From an uncultured Eubacteriales bacterium (lineage in GTDB: Bacteria > Bacillota_A > Clostridia > Christensenellales > Aristaeellaceae), in assembly GCA_902803675.1 (NCBI GenBank), contig CADCQZ010000219.1, positions 1 to 23,174 of the forward strand: a stretch of 23,174 nt of DNA, given 5' to 3'. This document shows, one piece after another, positions 15,075 to 22,965 of the stretch. Under the pieces are notes generated by a model. It was not told where the DNA came from. It searched no databases and worked only from the letters and a program-made list of their open reading frames with translations. Both the position numbers and the translations under genes were made by a program. How positions within the stretch are numbered: position 1 is the stretch's first letter; each line of letters begins with the position of its first letter.

Positions 15075-16055
15075 ATGGATGACAAGCGCTTTGATATGAT
15101 CGGCTTCGGCAATCCCTTCCAGGACCTGATCGTGGAGCTGGATCAGCTGCCCCCGTCGAATAAAAATATCCCCATGCGCAGCTATGGCTTCCAGGGCGGC
15201 GGCAACGTGCCCACCGCCACTGTCGCCGCCGCGCGCCTGGGGCTGAGGGCCGCCATCCTGGGAGTGTCGGGGGACGATATGTTCGGGTACGCGAACAAGG
15301 CGGATTTCGAGTACAACGGCGTGGATGTGTCCCACCTGAAAATGGACCCGGGCAAGAGGACGGATTTCTGTATCTGTGTCACCGAAAGAGCGGTGAACGG
15401 CAAGGAGTTCATCAGCAGAGCAGGGGACTACGCGCCTCTTGAGCCGGAGGAACTGGATGAGGATTTCATCAGATCCGGCCGCATCCTGCACATCGGCGAT
15501 ATGCTGACGAAGGCGAAATTCCGCGCGGCGGACTGGATCCATGAGTCAGGCGGGCTGGTGAGCATCGACGCGGCGTATTACCGCCCGGACATCTATGACA
15601 ATTACCGGTATCTGGATATCTTCATCGCTTCCGAGACGTATCTTAACGCCATGAAGGCGGACAAGCCGGCGGCGACTTGTGAGGAAGCCTGTCGATACAT
15701 CCATGCGCGTGGCCCTGAGATCGTGATCTTCACTCTGGGAGAGAAGGGTTGTGAGGGCACTTACGGGGATACGTATTTCAAGCTGCCGGCATTCCCGGTG
15801 GAGGCTGTGGATACTACCGGCGCGGGCGATGTGTTCCACGGAGCGTTCAATTACGCGTACCTGCAGGGCTGGGACGTGCCGGAGTGCGCCCGTTTTTCTT
15901 CTGCTGTCAGCGCCATCAAATGCACGCGTTCCGGTGGACGGAGCGGGATCCCCGCATTGGAGACGGTGAAAAAGTATCTGGAGACCGGTGAGATCGACTA
16001 CACCGAGATCGACAGCCGCGTCGCTCACTACCGCAAGGGCATGTTCGATTTCTAA
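15075..16055 (+). CDS. PfkB-family carbohydrate kinase
   Basis: A 326-residue ribokinase-fold kinase. The N-terminal GGGNVPTATVAAARLGL (41-57) is the first PfkB signature. The second is DTTGAGDVFHGAF (246-258), with catalytic Asp252 and the anion hole GAGD. FTLGEKGCEG (219-228) is the usual strand before the ATP site. The enzyme phosphorylates a ketose, 2-keto-3-deoxy acid or related sugar with ATP. Between an isomerase-like gene and an ALDH, and upstream of a class II aldolase, ketose phosphorylation is the simplest role (inference). The ATG at 15075 is preferred to an in-frame TTG at 15051 that overlaps the previous stop; AAAAGGGGGG ends 11 nt before the ATG. Confidence 0.92.
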   Translation: MDDKRFDMIGFGNPFQDLIVELDQLPPSNKNIPMRSYGFQGGGNVPTATVAAARLGLRAAILGVSGDDMFGYANKADFEYNGVDVSHLKMDPGKRTDFCICVTERAVNGKEFISRAGDYAPLEPEELDEDFIRSGRILHIGDMLTKAKFRAADWIHESGGLVSIDAAYYRPDIYDNYRYLDIFIASETYLNAMKADKPAATCEEACRYIHARGPEIVIFTLGEKGCEGTYGDTYFKLPAFPVEAVDTTGAGDVFHGAFNYAYLQGWDVPECARFSSAVSAIKCTRSGGRSGIPALETVKKYLETGEIDYTEIDSRVAHYRKGMFDF

Positions 16056-16069
16056 AGGAGGTTCAACGT

Positions 16070-17461
16070 ATGCTGGATTATCACGTGAAGATCGGTCTGG
16101 TCCCGCTTCGGCGCGACTGTTCGCCCCGCCCGGGCACCTTCAATTGGGAGATCGCCGAGGAGCGCGGGCGGGCGATCGTCAAATACATCGAGGAGCACTA
16201 TGCCACGGAAAACGTGAGCTTCACGGACTTAAAGGGCGTCATCGATGTGGAGACTTTCTACGCCGAGGACGACGTGGAAAAAGTCGCGGCCCACATGAAG
16301 ACGGAAAAAGTCGACGCGATGCTGTATATCAACGCCAATTTCGGCTGTGAGGAGGCGGCCGCGTCCCTGGCGCAGGAAGTGAACGTGCCGGTACTGCTCT
16401 GGGCGCCCCTGGACGACCGGATCGATCCGGACGGCATGCGCTATACGGACAGCCAGTGCGGTATTTTCGGGATCAGCCGCCAGTTCCAGAGATACAACAT
16501 CCCCTTCTCTTTCCTGAACAGCTGCAGGGTGGAAAGCGAAAAGTTCGCGGACGGCCTGGATTCCTTTGCCCGTACGGCCTGCATGGTCAAGAATTTCAGA
16601 GGCATGCGCATCGGTCAGGTGGGCATGCGGCCCAAGATCTTCTGCTCCGTCATTTTCAACGAGGGTGAGCTGATGCAGAAGTTCGGCGTGCATGTGATAC
16701 CGATCAATATGGCCGTGGTGACCGATAAGTTCAACAGGATCATGGCCGAGCGCGCGGAAGAGCTCGAGGAGGGCGAGAGGCTCTTCTACGAGCGCTATGA
16801 TGTGGAGGAAACGACAAAGCCTCTCCTCAAGCGGATATACGCGTTCGTGCTCCTGTTCCGTGATCTGTTCAAAGAGTACAAACTGGACTGCATCTCCTCC
16901 GAGTGCTGGACCAGCATGGGCCTGGCCTGCGGCGTGCTGCCCTGCTCCGCCTACGGTTTCCTGCTGGATGAGAACCTGATCGTTTCCTGCGAGAGCGACC
17001 TGCACTGCGCGATCACCATGGCACTGCTGTCCTGCGCGTCCTTCGGCAAAAACCCGCCGTTCCTGGGCGAATTCACGATCCGGCATCCCGAGGATGAGAA
17101 CGTTGAGCTGCTCTGGCATTGCGGGCCTTTCCCATACAGCCTGCATAAAGAAGGCAAGCGTCCCGTCGAGTATGTACAGCGCCAGTGGTTCCAGGTCAAG
17201 TTTGGCCGGTATACCGTGGCCCGCCTGGATCAGGACGACGGGAAATACATGATCCTCAACGGAACCTGTGACAGCGCCGATGGTCCATTTACGATCGGTA
17301 CCTATCTGTGGGGCCGGTTCAATGATCTGGACAAATGGGAGCGGCGCATCGTGGAAGGCCCCTACATCCATCATGTGGCTGAGGTGGAAGGGGACTATAC
17401 CCGGGAGATCAATGAGTTCTGCAGGTATTTCAGAAATGTCGTCCCGGACAATATGTACTGA
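16070..17461 (+). CDS. L-fucose/L-arabinose isomerase-family protein
   Basis: A 463-residue protein of the FucI/AraA superfamily, shorter than E. coli FucI (about 590), as in the short clostridial branch. The metal-site residues can be matched: Glu278 in CISSECWTSMG, Asp310 in SCESDLHCAIT, and His434 or His435 in GPYIHHVAEVEGDY. The N-terminal domain (VKIGLVPLRRD, then FNWEIAEERG) is also typical of the short branch. Family members interconvert aldoses and ketoses. It sits directly between the PfkB kinase and a class II aldolase, the order of a classic isomerase-kinase-aldolase route. A perfect AAAGGAGG lies before the ATG. The true sugar is unknown. Confidence 0.9.
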   Translation: MLDYHVKIGLVPLRRDCSPRPGTFNWEIAEERGRAIVKYIEEHYATENVSFTDLKGVIDVETFYAEDDVEKVAAHMKTEKVDAMLYINANFGCEEAAASLAQEVNVPVLLWAPLDDRIDPDGMRYTDSQCGIFGISRQFQRYNIPFSFLNSCRVESEKFADGLDSFARTACMVKNFRGMRIGQVGMRPKIFCSVIFNEGELMQKFGVHVIPINMAVVTDKFNRIMAERAEELEEGERLFYERYDVEETTKPLLKRIYAFVLLFRDLFKEYKLDCISSECWTSMGLACGVLPCSAYGFLLDENLIVSCESDLHCAITMALLSCASFGKNPPFLGEFTIRHPEDENVELLWHCGPFPYSLHKEGKRPVEYVQRQWFQVKFGRYTVARLDQDDGKYMILNGTCDSADGPFTIGTYLWGRFNDLDKWERRIVEGPYIHHVAEVEGDYTREINEFCRYFRNVVPDNMY

Positions 17462-17478
17462 AGGCAGGTGCTTGAGAT

Positions 17479-18309
17479 ATGATGACTGATCTTAAAGAGA
17501 TCCTGGCTCTCGCGGAGCGGAAAAACGCCGCGGTGCCGGCTTTCAACTGCTATAATGTCGAGTCCGTCATGGCGGTCACCCGGGCGGCGCGGGAGACCGG
17601 CGCGCCGGTGATATACCAGCTCTATACCCGCATGATGGATACCGAGACCGGGCCCTATGTGGCTGCCGCCGCAAAGGAGGGGATCTCTCAGCTGAAGACT
17701 CCCGCGGCGCTGCACCTGGACCACGGGGCGGGTCTGCCTCAGGTGATCAGAGCGCTTCGGATGGGCGCTTCCAGCGTGATGATCGACGCGTCCACACAGC
17801 CCCTTGAAAGGAACATCGAGATCACCAGGGAAGTCGTGGAACTGTGCGCCGAGGCCAAAGTGTATGTGGAAGGCGAGCTGGGGCATGTGGGCGGTACGGC
17901 GGATGAGAAGCTCAGCGATCTTACGGACGTGGATGAGGCTGTCCGTTTCGCGAAGGAGACCGGCGTGGCGGCGCTGGCCGTCATGGTGGGCACAGCCCAC
18001 GGCGTGTATAAAAGCGCCCCCAAATTGGATATCGCGCGTACCGCGGCGATCCATGAGAGGACCGGTCTGCCCCTGGTGCTCCACGGTGGTTCCGGTGTTC
18101 CGGATGACCAGGTGAGGATGGCGGTAGAGGCAGGCGTGCGCAAGATGAACTTCGCCACGGACCTGGTACACACTTTTCTTAACGCTGTGTACGCCAAGGC
18201 ACCGGAGATCAGGGCGATGGACGTGTTCATGGAAGGCCCGATCGAAGCGATGCGGGATTACGCTGTCGGCAAGATCCGTCTGCTGAAGGCCGACAGGATC
18301 CTGGACTGA
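17479..18309 (+). CDS. Class II (zinc) ketose-bisphosphate aldolase
   Basis: A 276-residue metal aldolase of the fructose/tagatose-bisphosphate family. Asp81 and His82 are in ALHLDHG, the zinc histidines His174 and His202 in GTAHGVYK and LHGGSGVP. GELGHVGG (132-139) is the usual loop. The phosphate-side motif KMNFATDL (222-229) replaces the common KINIATDL. It cleaves a ketose phosphate to dihydroxyacetone phosphate plus an aldehyde. It follows the isomerase and kinase genes, which suggests it completes that branch. The length is slightly short compared with 285-300. Two ATGs are adjacent (17479 and 17482); the first is used, and the binding site is weak. Confidence 0.92.
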   Translation: MMTDLKEILALAERKNAAVPAFNCYNVESVMAVTRAARETGAPVIYQLYTRMMDTETGPYVAAAAKEGISQLKTPAALHLDHGAGLPQVIRALRMGASSVMIDASTQPLERNIEITREVVELCAEAKVYVEGELGHVGGTADEKLSDLTDVDEAVRFAKETGVAALAVMVGTAHGVYKSAPKLDIARTAAIHERTGLPLVLHGGSGVPDDQVRMAVEAGVRKMNFATDLVHTFLNAVYAKAPEIRAMDVFMEGPIEAMRDYAVGKIRLLKADRILD

Positions 18310-18329
18310 ACACTCGGGAGGGACGGAAT

Positions 18330-19250
18330 ATGGCGAGATACGGTCTCGGCGGGGTCGTGTTCCCCCTGGTGACGCCTTTTGACGACAGGGAGGAAGTCAA
18401 TTACAAGGCGCTGGGACAGCTGATCGATCTCCTGATCGAAAACGGCGCTCACGGCGTGATCCCCTGCGGGAGCACGGGTGAACTGGTATCGATGACGCGC
18501 GAGGAACAGCGCGCGGTCAATGAGTTCACCGTCAGGTACGTGGATGGGCGGGTAAAGGTCTATGCCTGCACGGCGGCCTATCGCACGTCCGACGCGGTCC
18601 GCTTGTCTGCTGAAGCCGAAAAGGCGGGTGCCGACGGCATCATGGTGGTGACGCCCTGGTACATCATCCCCAATGAACCGGAGCTCCATGCCCATTATGA
18701 GGCGATCCGCAAAGCGGTGTCCTGTCCTGTCATCATGTATCACAACCCTTACCTGACGGGTTGTCATGTCACGGCGGAATTCATGGCGAAGCTGTATAAT
18801 GACGGCCTGATCGACGGGTGCAAGGACTCGGATCACGACATCTACCGGCATCAGACGATGCGCGCGCTGACGGATGACGGATTTGCCATCTTTTACGGCT
18901 ATGACAACTGCCCGGCGGAGGCGCTGAGCTTCTATGCCGACGGGTGGATCACCGGCGTGGGCACGCTTTTCCCGGCGGAGACCGTCCATCTGTACGGCCT
19001 GGCCAAAGCCGGTGACATCGCCGGGTGCAAGGCCTTCACGCTGAACACGATGAGGAGATACATGCATTTCTTCAACGAACCCACCCGGGAAGGTCTGCCC
19101 ACGCCCTGGCTGGCGATCATCAAGGAAGGGCTGACGATGCGCGGGATCGATATCGGCGTGCCGCGCCGGCCGATCGCGCCCCTTCCCGCCAGTGTGCGTG
19201 ATGACCTGAGAGAGACCTTGAAGGCCATGGGCCACTACAGGCGCGGATAG
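18330..19250 (+). CDS. DapA-family (dihydrodipicolinate synthase/N-acetylneuraminate lyase) aldolase
   Basis: A 306-residue class I aldolase barrel. The Schiff-base Lys165 is in IDGCKDSDHD, Tyr137 in IMYHNPYLTG, and the carboxylate-binding motif is CGSTGEL (46-52). The family condenses or cleaves pyruvate with an aldehyde, or dehydrates keto-deoxy sugar acids. It includes many 2-keto-3-deoxy-gluconate-type aldolases besides DapA itself. Its place in a sugar operon, next to an Ldh-type dehydrogenase and downstream of a possible sugar-acid dehydratase, argues for sugar-acid catabolism rather than lysine synthesis. GGGAGGG precedes the ATG. It is the third aldolase-fold gene in the locus, besides the Eda-like and class II ones. 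Confidence 0.92.
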   Translation: MARYGLGGVVFPLVTPFDDREEVNYKALGQLIDLLIENGAHGVIPCGSTGELVSMTREEQRAVNEFTVRYVDGRVKVYACTAAYRTSDAVRLSAEAEKAGADGIMVVTPWYIIPNEPELHAHYEAIRKAVSCPVIMYHNPYLTGCHVTAEFMAKLYNDGLIDGCKDSDHDIYRHQTMRALTDDGFAIFYGYDNCPAEALSFYADGWITGVGTLFPAETVHLYGLAKAGDIAGCKAFTLNTMRRYMHFFNEPTREGLPTPWLAIIKEGLTMRGIDIGVPRRPIAPLPASVRDDLRETLKAMGHYRRG

Positions 19251-19254
19251 GGGG
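19249..19254 (+). promoter_or_regulatory. Ribosome binding site upstream of the second Ldh gene, pointing at an ACG codon
   Basis: AGGGGG ends 7 nt before ACG at 19262. No ATG, GTG or TTG in frame lies between the upstream stop (19202) and the GTG at 19310, which has no clear binding site. Confidence 0.45.
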
Positions 19255-19261
19255 AAGCGTT

Positions 19262-20308
19262 ACGGAAGAGATACTGTATACAGCGCCGGAAAAGATACGC
19301 GCGTTCACCGTGGATCTGTTTGCCCGGGCGGGCATGGACTCTTTGGAAGCGGGTATGGTCGCTGATAACCTGATCGACGCGGACATACGGGGCGTCAGCA
19401 CCCACGGGCTGACGAGGATCCCGCTGTATTTCAAGAGCATCGATAACGGTACGTGCGATCTTAAGGCCAGGCCGGAAGTGATCCGTTCCTTCGGCGCGAC
19501 CGCGGTGATGGACGCTCATCACTGCATGGGTCAGGTCAGCAGCGTGAAGGCGATGGAGCTGGCTATCGCCAGGGCGGAAGAGCACGGCATCGGATATGTG
19601 GGCGTGAGGAACGCCTGCCATTACGGAACGGCCGGATTTTACGCGATGATGGCGGAAAAAAAGGGCATGATCGGCTTCTCTGCGACAAACTCCGGCGCGT
19701 TCGTGGCACCTTACGGCGGTGTGGAAAAGCGCCTGGGCACGAATCCCGTGGCGGTGGCGATCCCGGCGAAGCGGCATGACCCGATCCTGCTGGATATGGC
19801 CACCAGCCGGGTGGCAAGGGGCAAGATCCTGGTCGCGATGAAAAAAGGAGTGCCCGTGCCGCCCGACTGGGCACTGGACGAAGACGGGCATGTGACAACG
19901 GACGCGGCCAGGGCCTTTGCCGGCATCCTGCTGCCGCTGAGCTACAAGGGATACGGTATGGCTGTGGTGGTCGATATCCTGGCAGGTGTCCTGTCGGGAA
20001 GCGGCTTTGGAAAAACAGTGGACAATCCGGGCAGACATCCGGTGGTGGGAAGCGATTTTATGGCGCTGAAGATCGACGCCCTCTGCGATCCGGATGAATT
20101 CACCGGCCATGTGGATGATCTGATCGATGAGATCAAGGCGGTGCGTCTGGACGCGGAGACGAAGCGGGTCTATATGCCCGGGGAGATCGAGTTTGACAGG
20201 GAACGGGAAAACAGGGCCAGGGGGGGCGTGCCCCTGCCTGCTTTCCTGAGAAAAGAACTGGCCGCGATCGGCAGGCTTCACGGCCTGGATCTTGAAGCGT
20301 ATATCTGA
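19262..20308 (+). CDS. Second Ldh/Mdh2-family oxidoreductase
   Basis: An NAD(P)-dependent dehydrogenase of the same fold as the first gene of the leftward operon. From 19310 on it shows DADIRGVSTHGLTRIPLYF (the intact substrate Arg and His motif), the catalytic His in RNACHYGTAGFYAM, LGTNPVAVAIP, LLDMATSRVARGKI and the late YKGYGMAVVVDILAGVLSG. The first GTG in frame (19310) gives 332 residues but cuts into the first helix. The codons before it read PEKIRAFTVDLFARAG, which aligns with the start of the other Ldh. Counting from ACG at 19262 gives 348 residues, the normal size. The start is thus uncertain. Likely reaction: interconversion of a 2-keto acid and hydroxy acid. Confidence 0.85.
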   Translation, partial: TEEILYTAPEKIRAFTVDLFARAGMDSLEAGMVADNLIDADIRGVSTHGLTRIPLYFKSIDNGTCDLKARPEVIRSFGATAVMDAHHCMGQVSSVKAMELAIARAEEHGIGYVGVRNACHYGTAGFYAMMAEKKGMIGFSATNSGAFVAPYGGVEKRLGTNPVAVAIPAKRHDPILLDMATSRVARGKILVAMKKGVPVPPDWALDEDGHVTTDAARAFAGILLPLSYKGYGMAVVVDILAGVLSGSGFGKTVDNPGRHPVVGSDFMALKIDALCDPDEFTGHVDDLIDEIKAVRLDAETKRVYMPGEIEFDRERENRARGGVPLPAFLRKELAAIGRLHGLDLEAYI

Positions 20309-20323
20309 AAGGGAGGGACCGGT

Positions 20324-21064
20324 ATGACCCGGAGACTGGAAGGAAAAGTCGGCGTGATCGTGGGCGGCACCAGGGGCATCGGCAAGGCGATCGCTCTGAG
20401 GATGGCGCGGCTGGGTATGGATCTGGCTGTTTTGGCCCGCAGTGAGAAAGAACTGGAAGAGACCGGGAAGGAGATCACCGCCCTGGGTGTGAAGTGCCTG
20501 ACCGTCAGGGCCGACGCGTCCGATTACGCGGCCTTCGGAGAGGCGTACCAAAAAGTGTGGGACACCTTCGGCCGGTTCGATCTGCTGGTGAATTCCGCGG
20601 GAACAGGCGTGATGACGCCCTTTGAGGAACTGACCCTGGAGGATATCGACACTACGATCGATGTGAACCTGAAAGGCACGATCTATTCCATCCGTCAGGC
20701 GGTGGACTACATGGCCAGGTCCGGCGGCGGCAATATCCTGAACATTTCCTCGATGTCGGCCATTCGGGGCATCCCGGATCCGGTGAACTGCAACGGCATC
20801 TATACCGCCACGAAGTTCGCGGTCAACGGTTTCACCGAATGCATGCAGAAATATCTGCTCAAGTACAATATCCGGGTCACGGCCCTGTGCCCGGGTTCCA
20901 CCGCGACCAGCTGGTGGACCCGCTGGACGCACTCCTTCGGAACAGATGCCATGCTGCCCGCGGACACGCTCGCGGACATGGCCGAAATGATCGTGACCGC
21001 GCCGGAAAAGGTGCTTTTCAAGCAGATGCAGGTGCTGCCCACGGTGGAGATCGACAATTTCTGA
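20324..21064 (+). CDS. Short-chain dehydrogenase/reductase (SDR)
   Basis: A 246-residue classical SDR of standard length. The cofactor motif is GGTRGIG (14-20), the structural NSAG is at 90-93, and the catalytic Ser (ISSMS, 141-145) and Tyr160/Lys164 (YTATK) are present, as is the CPGSTAT motif (189-195). LARS after the second strand ends in Arg-Ser rather than an acidic residue, which suggests NADP(H) (inference). Unlike many family members it has an RWTHSF segment near residue 200 in the flexible substrate lid. It oxidises or reduces a hydroxyl/ketone, probably on the sugar or its acid. GGGAGGG precedes the ATG. Confidence 0.94.
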   Translation: MTRRLEGKVGVIVGGTRGIGKAIALRMARLGMDLAVLARSEKELEETGKEITALGVKCLTVRADASDYAAFGEAYQKVWDTFGRFDLLVNSAGTGVMTPFEELTLEDIDTTIDVNLKGTIYSIRQAVDYMARSGGGNILNISSMSAIRGIPDPVNCNGIYTATKFAVNGFTECMQKYLLKYNIRVTALCPGSTATSWWTRWTHSFGTDAMLPADTLADMAEMIVTAPEKVLFKQMQVLPTVEIDNF

Positions 21065-21079
21065 TCGTCGGGGACAAGT

Positions 21080-22267
21080 ATGAGTTACTATGAATTCCAT
21101 GTCGCCAGGCGCTATGTGCAGTTCGGCGGCGCGCTGAGGGAACTGGCGAACTACCTGACCCTGGTGGGAAAGAATATCCTGCTGATCACCGCCTGCGATC
21201 CGGTGCGTGATGAGGTGGTGGAGCGCATCAAAGAGGGGATCAAACTGCCGGCAGCGCAGGTCATGGATCCCGGGCTCGCCGCGCTCTCGCCCCGCTATGC
21301 CCGGTATCTGCCCATGGCGGATCAGTTTGACAGGTGCCGCGGAGAGATGACCTTCGATTTCTATGATTTCGGGGACGGGCAGGTGACGGAGGAGAACATC
21401 CGACGCGTGGGGCAGTATGTGCTTCAGGGCGGCTTTGACACCGTGGTGGGCATCGGAGGCGGTAAGGGGCAGGACCTTGCCCGGGCGCTGACACAAGTGG
21501 CGCCGGTCAAAACGGTACTGGTGCCCACACTGTGCGCCACGAACGCGAGCATCTCTACCCTGAGCGTGCTGTACACGCCCGACGGGCATATCGATCGTTA
21601 CTGGCGTATGGACAACGCGCCGGACCTGGTGCTGGTGGATACGGACCTGCTCGTGCGCAATCCGCCACGGGCGCTGGCGGCCGGGATCGGGGACATCACG
21701 GCCACGTACTACGAGGCGCAGTGCAATCTGCGTTTGTCCGGAAAGACGGATCATATCCCCGCTTATTCCGCGGAGGGCATCGCGCTGAACATCCGTCTGA
21801 TGCGCACGCACGCGCCGGCCGCGATGGCCGCGATCCGGGCCCGGAAGGCCGATCCGGCCTTTGAGACCGTGCTGTCCATGATCATGCACAACCCCGGTCC
21901 CCTGGGGATGATCTGCCTGACGGGATACGCTCACATCATCGACGAGGTCTTTTTGTATTTCAATAAGGCGCATTTGACACCTCATGGCCTTCGTGTCGGC
22001 TTTGCCGTTATCGCGATGCTCCTGTTTGAGGGGGCGGGTCAGGACGAGATCAGGGAATACGTCGCCTTCTGCCGCGCGGTGGGGATCCCTGTGTCGCTCA
22101 AGGAGCTGGGGCTTGACCGGATCAGTCGGGAGCAGTGGCTCGAGGCCTATGACGCAACGGCCGGGTCAAGCGGCAGCATCCGGGGCCTGCCCTTTGAAGT
22201 CGACGGACCACGCATCGTACAGAGCATCCTGGACGCGGACCGATGCGCGGCTGAGGTGCTGAAGTGA
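21080..22267 (+). CDS. Glycerol-dehydrogenase-like metal-dependent alcohol dehydrogenase
   Basis: A 395-residue member of the iron-containing/GldA alcohol dehydrogenase family. The NAD-binding VGIGGGKGQDLA is at 123-134. The metal ligands are all present: Asp205 (AGIGDITATYYEA), His285 (TGYAHIID) and His302 (LTPHGLRVG). The LVPTLCATNASISTLSVLY and DLVLVDTDLLVRNPPRALAAG stretches closely follow GldA. Glycerol dehydrogenase is about 365 residues. This protein is longer, with an extra segment near residues 63-95 (from MDPGLAALSPRYARY on), so its substrate may be larger than glycerol. It is followed 21 nt later by the nitroreductase gene. A GGGGA site lies before the ATG. Confidence 0.9.
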   Translation: MSYYEFHVARRYVQFGGALRELANYLTLVGKNILLITACDPVRDEVVERIKEGIKLPAAQVMDPGLAALSPRYARYLPMADQFDRCRGEMTFDFYDFGDGQVTEENIRRVGQYVLQGGFDTVVGIGGGKGQDLARALTQVAPVKTVLVPTLCATNASISTLSVLYTPDGHIDRYWRMDNAPDLVLVDTDLLVRNPPRALAAGIGDITATYYEAQCNLRLSGKTDHIPAYSAEGIALNIRLMRTHAPAAMAAIRARKADPAFETVLSMIMHNPGPLGMICLTGYAHIIDEVFLYFNKAHLTPHGLRVGFAVIAMLLFEGAGQDEIREYVAFCRAVGIPVSLKELGLDRISREQWLEAYDATAGSSGSIRGLPFEVDGPRIVQSILDADRCAAEVLK

Positions 22268-22288
22268 ACAAGATATGGGAGGAAGCAT

Positions 22289-22783
22289 ATGGACGCGATT
22301 TTTGAACGGGTCAGTATCCGCAGGTATGAGGACAGAACTGTAGAGCCCGAGAAGATCGAGCGGATCCTCCGTGCCGCGATGGCGGCGCCTTCTGCAGGCA
22401 ATCAGCAGCCCTGGGAATTTTATGTGGTGCGTGACAGGAAGAAGATCCATGACCTGGCCATATGCAGCCCCTATGCTGCCTGCGCAGAAGGCGCGCCCGT
22501 GCTGATCGTGCCCTGCTGGCGGACCAAAGGCGTGCGTTTCCCGGATGTGGCGCCCATCGATCTTTCCATCGCCACGGAGAATATCCTGCTGGAGATCACG
22601 GCCCTGGGCCTGGGAGGCGTGTGGCTGATGGTAGAGCCCGTCAAAGACCGGGCGGCCTATGTGGACAGTGTGCTGGGTATCGGGGAGGACCTGCACGCTT
22701 TCGCCATCGTGGCCCTGGGATATCCCGCCGAAGGGCATCCGCAGAAGGACCGGTTCGATCCGTCCCGGATCCATGAATGCTGA
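22289..22783 (+). CDS. Nitroreductase-family FMN protein
   Basis: A 164-residue flavoprotein of the short clostridial nitroreductase group. The FMN-phosphate arginine/serine motif RVSIRRY is at 7-13, PSAGNQQPWEFYVV at 34-47 and GLGGVWLM at 107-114. Such proteins use FMN to transfer hydride from NAD(P)H to varied electron acceptors; in catabolic operons their role is usually unclear. It is the last gene of the rightward operon: the start has GGGAGGA 6 nt upstream, and a strong terminator follows 38 nt after the stop. Reducing-equivalent balancing for the many dehydrogenases in the locus is possible but not shown. Confidence 0.92.
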   Translation: MDAIFERVSIRRYEDRTVEPEKIERILRAAMAAPSAGNQQPWEFYVVRDRKKIHDLAICSPYAACAEGAPVLIVPCWRTKGVRFPDVAPIDLSIATENILLEITALGLGGVWLMVEPVKDRAAYVDSVLGIGEDLHAFAIVALGYPAEGHPQKDRFDPSRIHEC

Positions 22784-22820
22784 TCATCGGAAGGGCGTAA
22801 AGATCATGGCGGACCTATAA

Positions 22821-22858
22821 GCGTGCCGCGGTCCAGCTGCCGCGGCACGCCTTTATTT
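22821..22858 (+). terminator. Intrinsic terminator of the rightward operon
   Basis: Perfect 11-bp GC-rich stem, GCGTGCCGCGG (22821-22831) with CCGCGGCACGC (22840-22850), 8-nt loop, followed by CTTTATTT. It ends the operon after the nitroreductase gene. Confidence 0.93.
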
Positions 22859-22868
22859 GCCTTCCGAG

Positions 22869-22890
22869 CTGTTTTTCTTTGGAAAAACAG
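22869..22890. repeat. Perfect inverted repeat abutting the -35 box
   Basis: CTGTTTTTC (22869-22877) and GAAAAACAG (22882-22890) are perfect 9-base arms around TTTG. The repeat ends at the base before the -35 of the next promoter. It may be an operator or upstream activator site; it is too AT-rich to be a good terminator on its own. Confidence 0.6.
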
Positions 22891-22919
22891 TTGAGAACGT
22901 TCACCGGTTATGCTATACT
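22891..22919 (+). promoter_or_regulatory. Sigma-70 promoter for the Fe-S scaffold gene
   Basis: TTGAGA (22891-22896), a 17-nt spacer, and TATACT (22914-22919) preceded by an extended TGC. It lies 46 nt before the ATG. It is the clearest promoter in the window. Confidence 0.85.
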
Positions 22920-22965
22920 TAATCGGTTACTTATTCAAGAAATCCCAGAACAGGAGGAAAGCCAC

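Noticed and set aside
19235..21985. 916-residue open frame on the minus strand across the second Ldh, SDR and metal ADH genes
   Set aside because: It is antisense to three genes with complete catalytic motifs, is rich in His/Arg/Gly as expected from mirrored GC-rich codons, and has no domain signature or binding site.
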